Of a stretch of 64,000 nt of DNA, positions 1 to 8,755 are shown piece after piece. Both the position numbers and the translations under genes were made by a program. The DNA is from Allobaculum stercoricanis DSM 13633 (lineage in GTDB: Bacteria; Bacillota_I; Bacilli_A; Erysipelotrichales; Erysipelotrichaceae). Each line of letters starts with the position of its first letter. The first letter of the stretch is position 1. The DNA lies in contig NZ_KB913034.1 in NCBI RefSeq assembly GCF_000384195.1, forward strand, positions 539,873-603,872, written 5' to 3'. The notes beneath the pieces were generated by a model. The model ran no database searches and was not told the origin of the DNA. It worked only from the letters and a program-made list of their open reading frames with translations.

Positions 1-788
1 CAATTAAAATGGGAAAACGCCAAGGTCGCTTCATGAAGTTGAAAGTCGAAAATATGTCCGATCAACATGAAGAAATCTTGTCTAAAGAAAATGATGCTGT
101 TGAAGTTAAAGCAGCACCAAAAGCAGAACGAAAGAAATATGGCTTGATTAGTGTTGCTGCTGGTGATGGAATTGCCAACATGTTTAAAGATTTACGTGTT
201 GATGAAGTCATCTCTGGTGGCCAAACAATGAACCCATCAACAGAAGACTTTATTTCTGCAATTGAAAAAATGAATTGTGACCATATCTTCATCTTCCCAA
301 ATAACTCCAATATCGTTATGGCAGCGCAACAAGCAGCAACGGTTATGGAAGATCAAGATGTTCACGTATTACCAGCGAAAACAATTCCACAAGGAATTAG
401 TGCTTGTGTTATGTTCAATCCAGATGCTGAATTAGAAGATAACTTATCAGAAATGACAGCAGCAATTGAAAATGTAAAGAGTGGGGAAGTCACTTACGCA
501 ATCAAAGATACAACATATGAGGGTCTGCCCATTAAAGCAGGTCAATATATGGGAATCTTAGGAAAAGCCATTGTTGATGCACAACCCGATATGATGGATG
601 TAACGAAAAAACTTTTATCTGATATGTTAGATGAAGATTCTGAACTCGTAACATTAATCTATGGAGAAGATGCAACGGAAGAACAAGCAGAAGAACTTGC
701 TGCTTATATTGAAGACAATAGCGACGCTGAAGTAGAAATTCACGAAGGAAAACAACCTGTTTATTCTTTTATCATTGGCGTTGAATAA
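1..788 (+). CDS. fakA: Fatty acid kinase FakA, C-terminal part (5' end outside window)
   Basis: The reading frame is open from the first bases of the window, so this is the C-terminal ~260 residues of a longer protein. FakA phosphorylates FakB-bound fatty acids at the membrane for phospholipid synthesis; the full protein is usually about 550 residues, with an N-terminal DhaL kinase domain and C-terminal DAK phosphatase-like domains. The visible part matches the C-terminal region: the KVENMSDQHEE linker, a GLISVAAGDGIANMF segment, and the FPNNSN and AKTIPQGISA stretches typical of this family. The kinase domain itself cannot be seen. A strong intrinsic terminator lies just behind the stop. The family assignment is confident; the exact start lies upstream of the window. 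Confidence 0.85.
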   Translation, partial: IKMGKRQGRFMKLKVENMSDQHEEILSKENDAVEVKAAPKAERKKYGLISVAAGDGIANMFKDLRVDEVISGGQTMNPSTEDFISAIEKMNCDHIFIFPNNSNIVMAAQQAATVMEDQDVHVLPAKTIPQGISACVMFNPDAELEDNLSEMTAAIENVKSGEVTYAIKDTTYEGLPIKAGQYMGILGKAIVDAQPDMMDVTKKLLSDMLDEDSELVTLIYGEDATEEQAEELAAYIEDNSDAEVEIHEGKQPVYSFIIGVE

Positions 789-798
789 ATTTTAGAAT

Positions 799-858
799 AA
801 AAAAGAGGTTTGAACTGATCTGTTAGAATTACGTTCAGTTTTAAAACCTCTTTTTATT
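799..858 (+). terminator. Intrinsic terminator after fakA
   Basis: AAAAGAGGTTT (801-811) pairs with AAACCTCTTTT on the right. An inner GAACTGA/TTCAGTT extension lengthens the stem, and a T-run follows. Confidence 0.85.
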
Positions 859-995
859 TTGATCCATGTAACTGAATACAATTTATGAAGTATAAATAAG
901 AACGAATAAAACGTAGGTTAACTATCGTCTTTTTCCGATGAACAAAGATAAATCTGATGATAAGTTAAAGCAGATATGATTGTTTTTTGTGAAAC

Positions 996-1050
996 GTTTA
1001 AACATGTTTTTGTAAAAAAATAGAACATAATATTTTATGGCATGTTAAAC
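996..1050. promoter_or_regulatory. Imperfect inverted repeat upstream of the ROK gene
   Basis: GTTTAAACATG (996-1006) faces CATGTTAAAC (1041-1050), an inverted repeat with one extra base in the left arm. The arms flank an AT-rich stretch where a promoter for the ROK kinase gene would lie. It could be an operator, but no regulator gene is adjacent and no clear -35/-10 pair is visible, so the role is inferred. Confidence 0.3.
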
Positions 1051-1088
1051 TAAAGCTAGTATTACTCGTTACATACAGGAGGAAAAAA

Positions 1089-1991
1089 ATGAAGTATTCC
1101 ATTGGAATCGATATTGGTGGCTCCAATACTCGAGTTGCAGTGATTGATGAGGATTTAAATCTGATCGAGCGTGTACAATTCAAAACAGATGCTCAAGATC
1201 CAGATGTGACTCTCAAAAAAATTGCATCTCTCATATCAACATTTAATAAAGAATTCGTTGGAATTGGTATTTCTTGTCCTGGACCATTGGATTTGGAAAC
1301 TGGATACATTCTTCGCACGCCTAATTTAGGTGAAAAATGGTGGACACTTCCCATTCCGGGAACAATTTCTGAATTAACAGGTCTTCCATGTTATTTGGAA
1401 AACGATGCCAATTTAGCAGGCCTTGCTGAAGCCGTTGTTGGTGAAGGAAAAGACAAAGAATTCGTTCAATTTTTAACGATTTCCACAGGCGTAGGATCCG
1501 GACAAGTTATTCATAAACAAATCGTGAATGGTGCGCATGGATTTGCTCATGAAATCGCCAATTGCATCGTTTGGCCAGGCGGACCTTCTCATGGTAACCT
1601 CGTTCCAGGTGCGATTGAAGCAGTGAGCTCTGGCACAGCGATCACAACACGGGCACGCAATGCGGGGCTTGAAGTTGCGCATGCCGGAGAAGTCAATGAT
1701 CTTGCAGTAGCAGGAAATGAAGTGGCTCAAAAGATCATGGCTGAAGCGAAAGAACATTTAGCCAATATGATCGCAACGATCATTGCAATTACCGACCCAG
1801 AAATTATCATTTTAGGTGGATCAGTCGCAATGAAAATCAATGGATTTGCTGAAGATATTCAAGAACTTGTTAAGGCAAGAGTGTTCGCACCAGTAGCTCC
1901 ATACGTGGATATTCGACGCTCTACTTTATCAGAAGATTCTGGATTGATTGGTGCAGGTTATTTAGCTTTCTCTAAAGCGGCAGCTAAATAA
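1089..1991 (+). CDS. ROK-family sugar kinase
   Basis: A 300-residue protein of the ROK (repressor, ORF, kinase) family, whose members phosphorylate glucose or amino sugars with ATP. Residues 5-16 (IGIDIGGSNTRV) are the phosphate-1 loop; ENDANLAGLAE carries the usual catalytic Asp; STGVGSG is the phosphate-2 loop; EIIILGGSVA is the adenosine-contacting segment. It has no N-terminal helix-turn-helix, so it is a kinase and not a repressor. The usual zinc-binding CxCGxxGCxE segment is missing: after the HE at 1548-1553 the protein reads WPGGPSHGNLVPGAIEA. The start is supported by CAGGAGG eight bases upstream. It stands alone between terminators. The sugar substrate cannot be read from sequence. 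Confidence 0.85.
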   Translation: MKYSIGIDIGGSNTRVAVIDEDLNLIERVQFKTDAQDPDVTLKKIASLISTFNKEFVGIGISCPGPLDLETGYILRTPNLGEKWWTLPIPGTISELTGLPCYLENDANLAGLAEAVVGEGKDKEFVQFLTISTGVGSGQVIHKQIVNGAHGFAHEIANCIVWPGGPSHGNLVPGAIEAVSSGTAITTRARNAGLEVAHAGEVNDLAVAGNEVAQKIMAEAKEHLANMIATIIAITDPEIIILGGSVAMKINGFAEDIQELVKARVFAPVAPYVDIRRSTLSEDSGLIGAGYLAFSKAAAK

Positions 1992-2160
1992 ATAGAAGCT
2001 TTCAATTTGTAAATCGCGAAAAAAGAAGACAAAAGAGTTGGACTTGAAGATATTGGTGACGATCGAAAGAAAAACAATTTTGATCCCGACGGCAAACGGT
2101 TTCTTCATTTTTCGTTAGCGCAAAGGTTGGCTGATTTATCTATAATTGAAAGATTAAATT

Positions 2161-2205
2161 TGCAGAAGAACAAATTAATTATGTTTGTTCTCCTGCATTT
2201 TTATT
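2161..2205 (+). terminator. Intrinsic terminator in the 1992-2440 gap
   Basis: TGCAGAAGAACAAA (2161-2174) pairs with TTTGTTCTCCTGCA (2184-2197) with a single mismatch, followed by TTTTTATT. It sits about 170 bases after the ROK gene, the only upstream transcription unit. The rest of 1992-2440 holds no convincing gene; an isolated TATAAT at 2141 lacks a recognisable -35. Confidence 0.75.
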
Positions 2206-2440
2206 ATGGCCAGTTGAGCAACAAAATTTATAATGGAAACAAGCAAAGGAAAAGAAAAAAAGCTTGTTGACTAATGAATCTACTTATAAGATTAAAATGG
2301 AAAGTGGAAACGTATCCATTTTCATGAAATTCCCTTTATCAAAAGGAAAAAAGAATAAAACATAAAATATCTCGGACAAACGTTTTTAATTGATATAAAG
2401 TTAAATCAATCGCATTTGATGCGAATGGAAGAGGTTGACA

Positions 2441-3196
2441 ATGGTATATATCACAAGTGACATCCACGGCGCATTTGATATCCACAAAATAAATCCTCGC
2501 GAATTTATCCCTGGACAAACGATGACAGGGGATGATTATCTTGTGATTTGTGGCGATTTTGGCTGTGTTTGGGATGGAGGAAGCTCAGATCGTTTTTGGC
2601 TAAATTGGTTTGAAAGCTTACCTTGGACAACGGTTTTTATTGAAGGAAATCATGAAAATTTTGACGTTTTAGAACATTACCCAGTTGTAGAATGGAATCA
2701 GGGTAAAGTAAGACAAATTCGTTCGAACGTATTTATGTTAATGCGTGGTGAACGTTATGAATTCGCTGGAAAAAGTTGGTTGGCACTTGGTGGCGGATTC
2801 AGTCATGATGTAGAACACCGCCAAGCTGGAAAAAACTGGTGGAATGTTGAAATCTTCTCAAAAGAAGAAGCTTTGCACGCCCAACAAACGATGGAAGCCC
2901 ACGATTGGAAAGTGGATATTGTCTTGAGTCATGATGTATTTAGTGCTCATCCACTCGCAAATAAATATCAGCACAATATGGCAAATTATTCTGATGATCG
3001 TGTTCATCAACATGAATTTTTGGAAAGTATGCGCCAAAAACTTGATTATCAAATTTGGTTTTCGGGACATTATCATGTAGATCGCATCGATTATTTTGAT
3101 CAAAAACCTTGTGTTGTCTTATTCGATACGGTTGAAGAAGTCGATACATTAATTCAAAAGGCCAAGGATCATCAACCCCTTGATCTTGCTCAATAA
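2441..3196 (+). CDS. Calcineurin-like metallophosphoesterase
   Basis: A 251-residue cytoplasmic phosphoesterase with the complete two-metal signature of the calcineurin superfamily: SDIHG near the N-terminus, GDFG, GNHE, a lone SHD, and GHYH near the C-terminus. It resembles small bacterial serine/threonine phosphatase- or phosphodiesterase-like proteins, but the substrate is unknown. An upstream TTG at 2435 is in frame but touches the AGAGG ribosome site (2430-2434). ATG at 2441 sits six bases from that site and is the likely start. It is a single gene, followed closely by its own terminator and convergent to ldh. Confidence 0.8.
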   Translation: MVYITSDIHGAFDIHKINPREFIPGQTMTGDDYLVICGDFGCVWDGGSSDRFWLNWFESLPWTTVFIEGNHENFDVLEHYPVVEWNQGKVRQIRSNVFMLMRGERYEFAGKSWLALGGGFSHDVEHRQAGKNWWNVEIFSKEEALHAQQTMEAHDWKVDIVLSHDVFSAHPLANKYQHNMANYSDDRVHQHEFLESMRQKLDYQIWFSGHYHVDRIDYFDQKPCVVLFDTVEEVDTLIQKAKDHQPLDLAQ

Positions 3197-3217
3197 ATAA
3201 AAATTGAATGCATATAT

Positions 3218-3252
3218 AGGAAGTGGCGAATCATTCGTTTACTTCCTTTTTT
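3218..3252 (+). terminator. Intrinsic terminator after the metallophosphoesterase gene
   Basis: AGGAAGT and ACTTCCT arms, with CGAAT/ATTCG inside the stem, followed by six Ts. Confidence 0.75.
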
Positions 3253-3300
3253 CATAGGAAAACAACTTAACTTTCGATCATCGTATTGTCGATTCGATAA

Positions 3301-3339
3301 AAAAAGTTATGAGGAAGAAGATTTCACTCATAACTTTTT
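3301..3339 (-). terminator. Terminator of ldh
   Basis: AAAAAGTTATGAG (3301-3313) and CTCATAACTTTTT (3327-3339) form a perfect 13-bp stem with T-rich tracts on both strands. It lies just beyond the ldh stop codon and may also work in the plus direction. Confidence 0.8.
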
Positions 3340-3392
3340 GGGGGATAATTTATGTGATTTGATCTAGGCGTTTTGGGAGATCGACTTTTCAA

Positions 3393-4364
3393 TTAGTCAA
3401 GATCGATAATATCGCCAAGGTTTTCATTAATTGTTTTAACTAACGTATCGAAAGAGTTGTTAAAACGGTTTTGTTCATTTTCGTTTAATGGCAAAGTCAA
3501 GATTTGAGTTGCACCATCACTACCAACTACTGTTGGTGTACTGATGAAGTAACCATATTTTGTATATTCACCATTTTGGTAAGAAGATACTGGAAGGATA
3601 CAACGTTCATTATTGAGAATAGCGGAAACGATACGTTTTAATGCAAGACCAATTCCATAGTAAGTTGCTTTTTTCAAATCGATAATTTTATAGGCTTTAT
3701 CACGAACATCAATATAGACGTTTTGGAGTTGCATTAAATCAATTTGGTTTTCATCGAGGTATTCAAGTAATGATTTGCATCCAATAAAGCTATTTGTCCA
3801 GCTGACAAAGGAAGAGTCCCCGTGTTCACCAAGAATATAAGCATGGATATTGGATGGGGCAAATCCAAGTAAGTCAGACAGCTCAACACGTAAGCGAGCT
3901 GTATCTAATACAGTACCAGAACCGATAACGTGTTGTTTTGGTAATCCAGAAGCTTTCCAAGCAACGTAAGTCATAATATCAACTGGGTTGTTGGCAACGA
4001 CAAGGATTCCATCGAATTTGTTTGCTTTTAACTGTTCGCAAACGCCTTTTGTAATATTTGCATTGATTTTAACAAGTTCAAGGCGAGATTGACCTGGTCT
4101 TTGAGCAGCACCAGCAGTTAATACGACGATGTTACAGAATTCTGCATCCGCATATGTACCGGCATAAACTTTCATTTTAGTATCTGCGTAAACCAGACCA
4201 TCAGCTAAGTCCATAGCTTCACCACGGGCTTTATCTTCGTTCACGTCAACGAGAACAAGTTCATCAATACCTTTTTCATGCAGTAAAGAATAGGCAAAGG
4301 ACATCCCTACAAACCCAGTTCCAACGAGCATGAGTCTTCTTTTAGAAATCTTATCTTGAGACAT
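3393..4364 (-). CDS. ldh: L-lactate dehydrogenase
   Basis: A 323-residue NAD-dependent enzyme that reduces pyruvate to L-lactate, regenerating NAD+ in fermentation. Visible landmarks are the Rossmann loop GTGFVGMS near residue 16, the acidic LVDVNE that selects NAD, the loop AQRPGQSRLELV containing the Gln that favours pyruvate over oxaloacetate (malate dehydrogenases carry Arg there), and the catalytic GEHGDSSF. Length is typical. AGGAGG lies just upstream of ATG. Monocistronic, with its own terminator. A 2-hydroxyacid dehydrogenase of slightly different specificity is possible but less likely. Confidence 0.93.
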   Translation of the reverse strand: MSQDKISKRRLMLVGTGFVGMSFAYSLLHEKGIDELVLVDVNEDKARGEAMDLADGLVYADTKMKVYAGTYADAEFCNIVVLTAGAAQRPGQSRLELVKINANITKGVCEQLKANKFDGILVVANNPVDIMTYVAWKASGLPKQHVIGSGTVLDTARLRVELSDLLGFAPSNIHAYILGEHGDSSFVSWTNSFIGCKSLLEYLDENQIDLMQLQNVYIDVRDKAYKIIDLKKATYYGIGLALKRIVSAILNNERCILPVSSYQNGEYTKYGYFISTPTVVGSDGATQILTLPLNENEQNRFNNSFDTLVKTINENLGDIIDLD

Positions 4365-4573
4365 TTTAAAAATTTCCTCCTGTTTTTTCTATTATTGCAT
4401 GTTTAGCTTTCACTTTGTTGAAAAGAGAAAAAATAATGAAAAAATTTTTGTAAGAGTTTTCCTTTAAATAATCAATTTTCAAATAGGGATTGTCGCGATA
4501 AGAAATCATCTTTAAGTGAAAAGTTACATAACCTATGGAGATGTCCCATTTTTTTGTCGATTTTCACGCAAAA

Positions 4574-4618
4574 GAAAAAAGCCAATGACTTTGAAGATGA
4601 TCAAAATCGTTGGCTTTT
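4574..4618 (-). terminator. Terminator of the htrA-like gene
   Basis: Read on the minus strand, AAAAGCCAACGA pairs with TCATTGGCTTTT and is followed by a T-rich tract. It lies about 20 bases past the stop codon. Confidence 0.75.
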
Positions 4619-4638
4619 GAAATCAGTTTTAATGAATG

Positions 4639-5823
4639 CTAAATGCTTGCGTTCATGTTTTTGGCAGAGGATTGAAGATCGTAATTTTGTAAATCAACGG
4701 TAAGAGACATTTCTTTGCCATCGCGATTGATTATAATTTCGACTTGGTCCCCAATGGCGTGTTGTTTTAAAACTTGTTTAACATCAGCAGCGGATGTGAT
4801 TTCTTTACCATCAAAGGAAATGACACGATCCCCGACTTTTAAGCCAGCACGATCAGCTGTTCCGCCTTCAATGACTTGAACGACATAAACACCAGGTTCA
4901 ATATCAGTATCACCATAGATGTTGTTGTCTTCAATATTTTGCAAAGTGACATTCAATACTGGACGAGAAGTGACACGACCATTTTGGATCAATTCTTGAA
5001 TAACGCCAGTGACATCGGAAATAGGGATCGCAAACCCTAAACCTTCGATTTCAGTGCTGGAATTTTTGGCATTTACAATACCGACTAAGCGACCGTTAAT
5101 ATCGAACAATCCACCACCTGAGTTACCTGGGTTGATGGCAGCGTCAGTTTGTAAAAGAGTCATTGTTTCGTTATCAATTGTAATTTCGCGACCAACAGCG
5201 GAAATTGTACCAGTTGTTACGCTTCCGCCTAACGAACCAAGAGGGTTTCCAATGGCAATGGCAGCTTGGCCAACACGAATGGCATCAGAATCACCAAGAG
5301 TAGCAGGGACTAAGTTATTCGCATCGACTTTAATAATCGCAATATCAGTTTGGGGATCTGTTCCCACTAATGTTGCAGTATATTCTGTACCATCTAGTGT
5401 TTTCACCTTAATGACACTTGCTCCATCGATGACATGGTTATTTGTGATGATATATCCATCTTGGGAATATACGACACCAGAACCAGCACCTTGGGAGATA
5501 TATTGACCAAAGATTGAATTTCCAGAAGAAATAGATTCTGTGGAAATTTCGACAACAGAGGGACGAAGTTTTTCGACAACATCGGATACATCGATTGTTG
5601 TGACATTTACATTCGTGCTGCCATTATTTGGAGCTTGTTGAACAATTGGGGTATTGTTGGAAGCTTGTTCTTGAGCGATTTTTGTACCTGCATAAGCAGC
5701 CCCGCCACTGAGTAAAACAGAAGAAATACCAATGGCACTGACAATACCGATCATTGTGGAATTGCGTAGGGGTTTATGAGAACGTTCAGTTTGTGGGATT
5801 TCAGGTGGAGTATTTGTAGACAT
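4639..5823 (-). CDS. htrA: HtrA/DegP-type serine protease with PDZ domain
   Basis: A membrane-anchored quality-control protease of about 394 residues. Order of parts: a short cytoplasmic tail with KPLRNSTM; one transmembrane anchor; a polar linker; a trypsin-like domain with His in TNNHVID, Asp in DIAIIKV and Ser in GNSGGGL; and a C-terminal PDZ domain (DRAGLKVGDRVISFDGKEI). These proteins degrade misfolded exported proteins at the cell surface. An in-frame ATG at 5838 abuts the AAAGG ribosome site, so the ATG at 5823 is preferred, although its spacing is long. No CssRS-type two-component genes are adjacent. Monocistronic. Confidence 0.9.
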   Translation of the reverse strand: MSTNTPPEIPQTERSHKPLRNSTMIGIVSAIGISSVLLSGGAAYAGTKIAQEQASNNTPIVQQAPNNGSTNVNVTTIDVSDVVEKLRPSVVEISTESISSGNSIFGQYISQGAGSGVVYSQDGYIITNNHVIDGASVIKVKTLDGTEYTATLVGTDPQTDIAIIKVDANNLVPATLGDSDAIRVGQAAIAIGNPLGSLGGSVTTGTISAVGREITIDNETMTLLQTDAAINPGNSGGGLFDINGRLVGIVNAKNSSTEIEGLGFAIPISDVTGVIQELIQNGRVTSRPVLNVTLQNIEDNNIYGDTDIEPGVYVVQVIEGGTADRAGLKVGDRVISFDGKEITSAADVKQVLKQHAIGDQVEIIINRDGKEMSLTVDLQNYDLQSSAKNMNASI

Positions 5824-6097
5824 ATGTATATTTTTCATCCTTTCTATAATTCAGATTTCAAATGACACATGATGAGATTTGAAACGATATTTATCATTGA
5901 TTCAATCGAGTAAATGAAATGTCAATGATATTTTTTATTGGTATGATTTCAGTATATGCGTCAATCTCAAAATAAAGTTAAAACATGCCCGGTTGAAATT
6001 AAAAACGTTTATGGATATTTGACTTTTTATTGATCCAAGACATTCACTGAGTTAAAAAATGTTATACTTATGGTGATTAGTCAGGAGAGATTGCCTT

Positions 6098-7861
6098 ATG
6101 TCAACAAAAAGTACTGCTGCTAAAACAAGAGCAGCAAAAACTGTTAAGAAAACGACAGCGAAAAAAACAGCTGCCAAAAAAGCCCCTAAAACAACGGCTA
6201 AAAAAGCAGTGACACAAGTAGTCATTGAAAAAGCGCCAATAATCACAACTGAAGTGGCTGCATTAGCTAGTCGTACAGAACTTGCCAGAAAATCTGCAGA
6301 AGATAATTATACTCAAGTTAATTTAACTGCTCGTTCTTTAAAAGATTCTGCAATCGCGGCTAAAAACTATACAAAACCAGAAAGAAAACCAGCCAAGAAA
6401 GTAGTGGCAAAAACGACAGCTAAAAAAGCCAACAAAAAAATTGTATATAACGGATTGCCAACAGTTCGTGGAAAAGATTATGCAAAAGTTGTAGCAGAAA
6501 GAATCGCTTCAGCAGCAATGGAAAGCCGTCATGCTTTAGCAACAAAAGCAGTTAAAGAAACTGTATCCCCTGTAGAAGTTGTGGAAGAAAAACCGGCTAA
6601 AAAAACAAGAAGAGCTTGCAAACCTAAAAAAGAAACAACAAAAACAACAAAACCTAGAACAACTAGAAAAAAGGCAGTTAAAAAAGTAGACCTTGCAATG
6701 GCGAGTCGAATTGCTTTAGCGCAAAAATCTGCAGGAGAAAATACAGCACAAAATAATTTAGCGGCTCGTTCTAAAGCCGATGGTGCACTAGCTGCTAAAG
6801 GTTATAAAAAACCAACTCGCAAAAAAGTGAAAAAAGCGAAAAACCCAGCCAAGGTAGAAATGGAAGCGATTATCAACGAAATGAACGCTGGTGCACGAAT
6901 TATGAAAATGATTGAAGAAGTACCTGGTGTTCCATTCGAAGAAGTAATTCAAGCAGTCCAAGCAAAAGCGGCAATGGCAAGTCGTATTGCCCTGGCAAGC
7001 AAAAAGGTGGTTTCAACAATGGAAAGAACTACTCAATGCACACAAGATAGTGAAAAATTCTATAACGATCTTGATGATTACACATTAATTGAAATGTTCA
7101 ATGCATTAGGCGTTGACATGACACTTGATACATTAAAAGATCAGTTGGCAACAGCCTTAGATATCGATGTTCAAATCGAAACTTATTTAGGCCAAGTCAA
7201 TGAAGAAGGCAAAACGTATACATTTGAAAAAGATGGATTCGACCTTGGTGTTATTCCATTCTTATGTAAACGTGTTGCTCAAACACTGCCAAATAAAGCG
7301 CAAGATAATGTAATGCTTGCCAAAAAGATTATCAAAGATGTTGATCGCATGTTAATTAACGATGGCCTCAATGATGCTGCGATCTACAATGATTTAATGG
7401 ACGATGTTCGTAAAGTCCTCGTATTCGCACAACGAAACGGAATTTCAACGCTTGCTGAATGCGAAAAAACGATCCCAGCTGATTTAAAAGTATTAGTTGA
7501 TCGTTTCATGACTGTGGCATATACGATTCTTCCAGGATGGCAATATAACGACGTTAAATACTATGAAGGATTCATCTATGCAGTAGTTGCGCAGTTCGAT
7601 GACCTTGTTGATCAACAAAACCGTGTCTTAATGGATATTGCCGATCTTTATATCAAACATGGCGATTATCAACGAGGAAATAATGATTATGGTTATGTAT
7701 TGCGTGAAAACCAAATCAAAGACCAAATCTATTATCGTTATGCTAGCGTTTATGAGCCATTTGATCCTCAGCGCGCTAAAAATATTGCCCAAGATGCTTT
7801 ACGGGTAATTGACTCTCGCTATGAATATCACCAAAAAATCGTTGATATTCTGAACAAATAA
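6098..7861 (+). CDS. Histone H1-like repeat protein with unassigned C-terminal domain
   Basis: A 587-residue protein in two parts. Residues 1 to about 250 are very rich in Lys, Ala and Thr with many AAKK and TAKK blocks, like the C-terminal tail of histone H1 and bacterial H1-like nucleoid proteins. Within it, a ~42-residue unit occurs twice (about 55-96 and 199-240; core ASRxxLAxKSAxxN, then NLxARSxxDxxxAAKxYxKP), with two shorter copies of the ASRxALA core near 140-150 and 292-302. Residues from about 310 onward are not basic, look globular and acidic-to-neutral, and match no domain I recognise. AGGAGAG lies eight bases before ATG. DNA binding is inferred from composition; the function is unknown. 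Monocistronic. Confidence 0.75.
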   Translation: MSTKSTAAKTRAAKTVKKTTAKKTAAKKAPKTTAKKAVTQVVIEKAPIITTEVAALASRTELARKSAEDNYTQVNLTARSLKDSAIAAKNYTKPERKPAKKVVAKTTAKKANKKIVYNGLPTVRGKDYAKVVAERIASAAMESRHALATKAVKETVSPVEVVEEKPAKKTRRACKPKKETTKTTKPRTTRKKAVKKVDLAMASRIALAQKSAGENTAQNNLAARSKADGALAAKGYKKPTRKKVKKAKNPAKVEMEAIINEMNAGARIMKMIEEVPGVPFEEVIQAVQAKAAMASRIALASKKVVSTMERTTQCTQDSEKFYNDLDDYTLIEMFNALGVDMTLDTLKDQLATALDIDVQIETYLGQVNEEGKTYTFEKDGFDLGVIPFLCKRVAQTLPNKAQDNVMLAKKIIKDVDRMLINDGLNDAAIYNDLMDDVRKVLVFAQRNGISTLAECEKTIPADLKVLVDRFMTVAYTILPGWQYNDVKYYEGFIYAVVAQFDDLVDQQNRVLMDIADLYIKHGDYQRGNNDYGYVLRENQIKDQIYYRYASVYEPFDPQRAKNIAQDALRVIDSRYEYHQKIVDILNK

Positions 7862-7951
7862 GTCAATTGCTACACACATTTTCTATAAATCGGGTAGAAT
7901 AAAACGGCTATTCTATTGTTTAAACAATAGAGTTAGAAATGAGGGAAGCAA

Positions 7952-8200
7952 ATGTCAGCATCACCTATTCCACAATGGGTTTTCTCTTGTTTGGATCAAT
8001 ACTCAAACTGCGCATGCGGAATTCGTATTGTAAAACAATTGGGAAAAGAAGGGATCATTGAAGAACTTGAAAAAAGAGGCTATCCCTGTGAATTGGAAAT
8101 TATTGCGGATCCAAAAGATACAAGCGAATTTCCAGAAGACGGAACATATATTGTGACGTTAAAGACCACAAAGCCAACAAAAAAAGTAGAAGAAGAATAA
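7952..8200 (+). CDS. Small conserved-looking protein of unknown function
   Basis: An 82-residue soluble protein with no recognised family. The ribosome site GAGGGAAG sits just upstream of ATG, and the gene ends at its own terminator, so it looks genuinely expressed. Visible features are a CACG motif around residues 22-25, a helical KQLGKEGIIEELEKRG segment, a lone Cys in YPCELEI, a predicted strand ending VTLKTT, and a short charged tail. It follows the H1-like gene by 90 bases but probably has its own promoter. Confidence 0.6.
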   Translation: MSASPIPQWVFSCLDQYSNCACGIRIVKQLGKEGIIEELEKRGYPCELEIIADPKDTSEFPEDGTYIVTLKTTKPTKKVEEE

Positions 8201-8214
8201 TAGATTCAACTTCT

Positions 8215-8253
8215 AAGGTAGTTTTGTTTTATTATGCAAAGCTGCCTTTTTTT
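8215..8253 (+). terminator. Intrinsic terminator
   Basis: AAGGTAGTTTTG (8215-8226) pairs with CAAAGCTGCCTT (8237-8248) through two G-T wobbles, and a seven-T run follows. Confidence 0.8.
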
Positions 8254-8323
8254 GTTCTCTAGTCTGCTTGGCAATAAAAGCGAGTAAGTATGATAATATA
8301 GAACAAGTAGGAGAAATAGGACG

Positions 8324-8572
8324 ATGAAAAAGAATTCTCAATTTGGCGCCAATACCGTCGCAACAATGTTGATGAAAAAAGCATCTGGAAATGGACAATA
8401 CCAGGATCAAGATCGCAAAATCGATCCCACTCAAATTGCTTTATATCAAACAGAAATTGAACTCCTTAAAAAACGTGTCGCCATGCTTTCAAAAACGAGA
8501 ACAGCATGGATGGCCACTTCAATCATTTTATTTGCGATGTTTGTGATCACGCTCGGTTTAAAACTTGCTTAA
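8324..8572 (+). CDS. Small single-pass membrane protein
   Basis: An 82-residue protein with a polar N-terminal half, a short helical stretch (IELLKKRVAML) and one hydrophobic segment of about 20 residues at the C-terminus (around WMATSIILFAMFVITLGL). This is a tail-anchored arrangement. AGGAG precedes the ATG by a good distance, and a strong terminator follows at once, marking a small independent gene. No family recognised; function unknown. Confidence 0.6.
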   Translation: MKKNSQFGANTVATMLMKKASGNGQYQDQDRKIDPTQIALYQTEIELLKKRVAMLSKTRTAWMATSIILFAMFVITLGLKLA

Positions 8573-8574
8573 TT

Positions 8575-8612
8575 AAAACCATTGGTAGATATCTGATCTA
8601 TCAATGGTTTTC
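8575..8612 (+). terminator. Intrinsic terminator
   Basis: AAAACCATTGGTAGAT (8575-8590) pairs with ATCTATCAATGGTTTT (8596-8611) across a five-base loop, with one G-T wobble, followed by a T-rich tract. Confidence 0.85.
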
Positions 8613-8634
8613 TTTTAAAAAAAGAGTGATCAAG

Positions 8635-8730
8635 ATGATTGAACAAGAAAAATTCAAAAATAGGACAGACGATGAAAAAAGTTTGCTGAAAGAAAATGGA
8701 AAAATTGAAAACGAGATGAAAACTGTTTAA
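8635..8730 (+). CDS. Possible 31-residue ORF upstream of icd
   Basis: A short frame beginning MIEQEKF, very rich in Lys and Glu, lying between a terminator and icd. It has no clear ribosome binding site, and its composition resembles chance translation of purine-rich DNA. It is listed only because it fills the leader of icd and could be a small upstream peptide. Confidence 0.15.
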   Translation: MIEQEKFKNRTDDEKSLLKENGKIENEMKTV

Positions 8731-8755
8731 TATAAATCAATGTGAGGAATAGCTT

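Noticed and set aside
981..1006. Possible CcpA cre site (GTGAAACGTTTAAACA)
   Set aside because: The CG is one base out of register with the cre consensus, so only a general palindrome is reported.
5009..5506. 165-residue plus-strand frame inside htrA
   Set aside because: It lies opposite the conserved protease domain and has a Pro/Ser-rich composition typical of antisense shadows.
6098..6900. CRISPR or tandem DNA repeat in the H1-like gene
   Set aside because: The repetition is at the protein level (Lys/Ala codons and a 42-residue unit); there are no regularly spaced identical DNA repeats.
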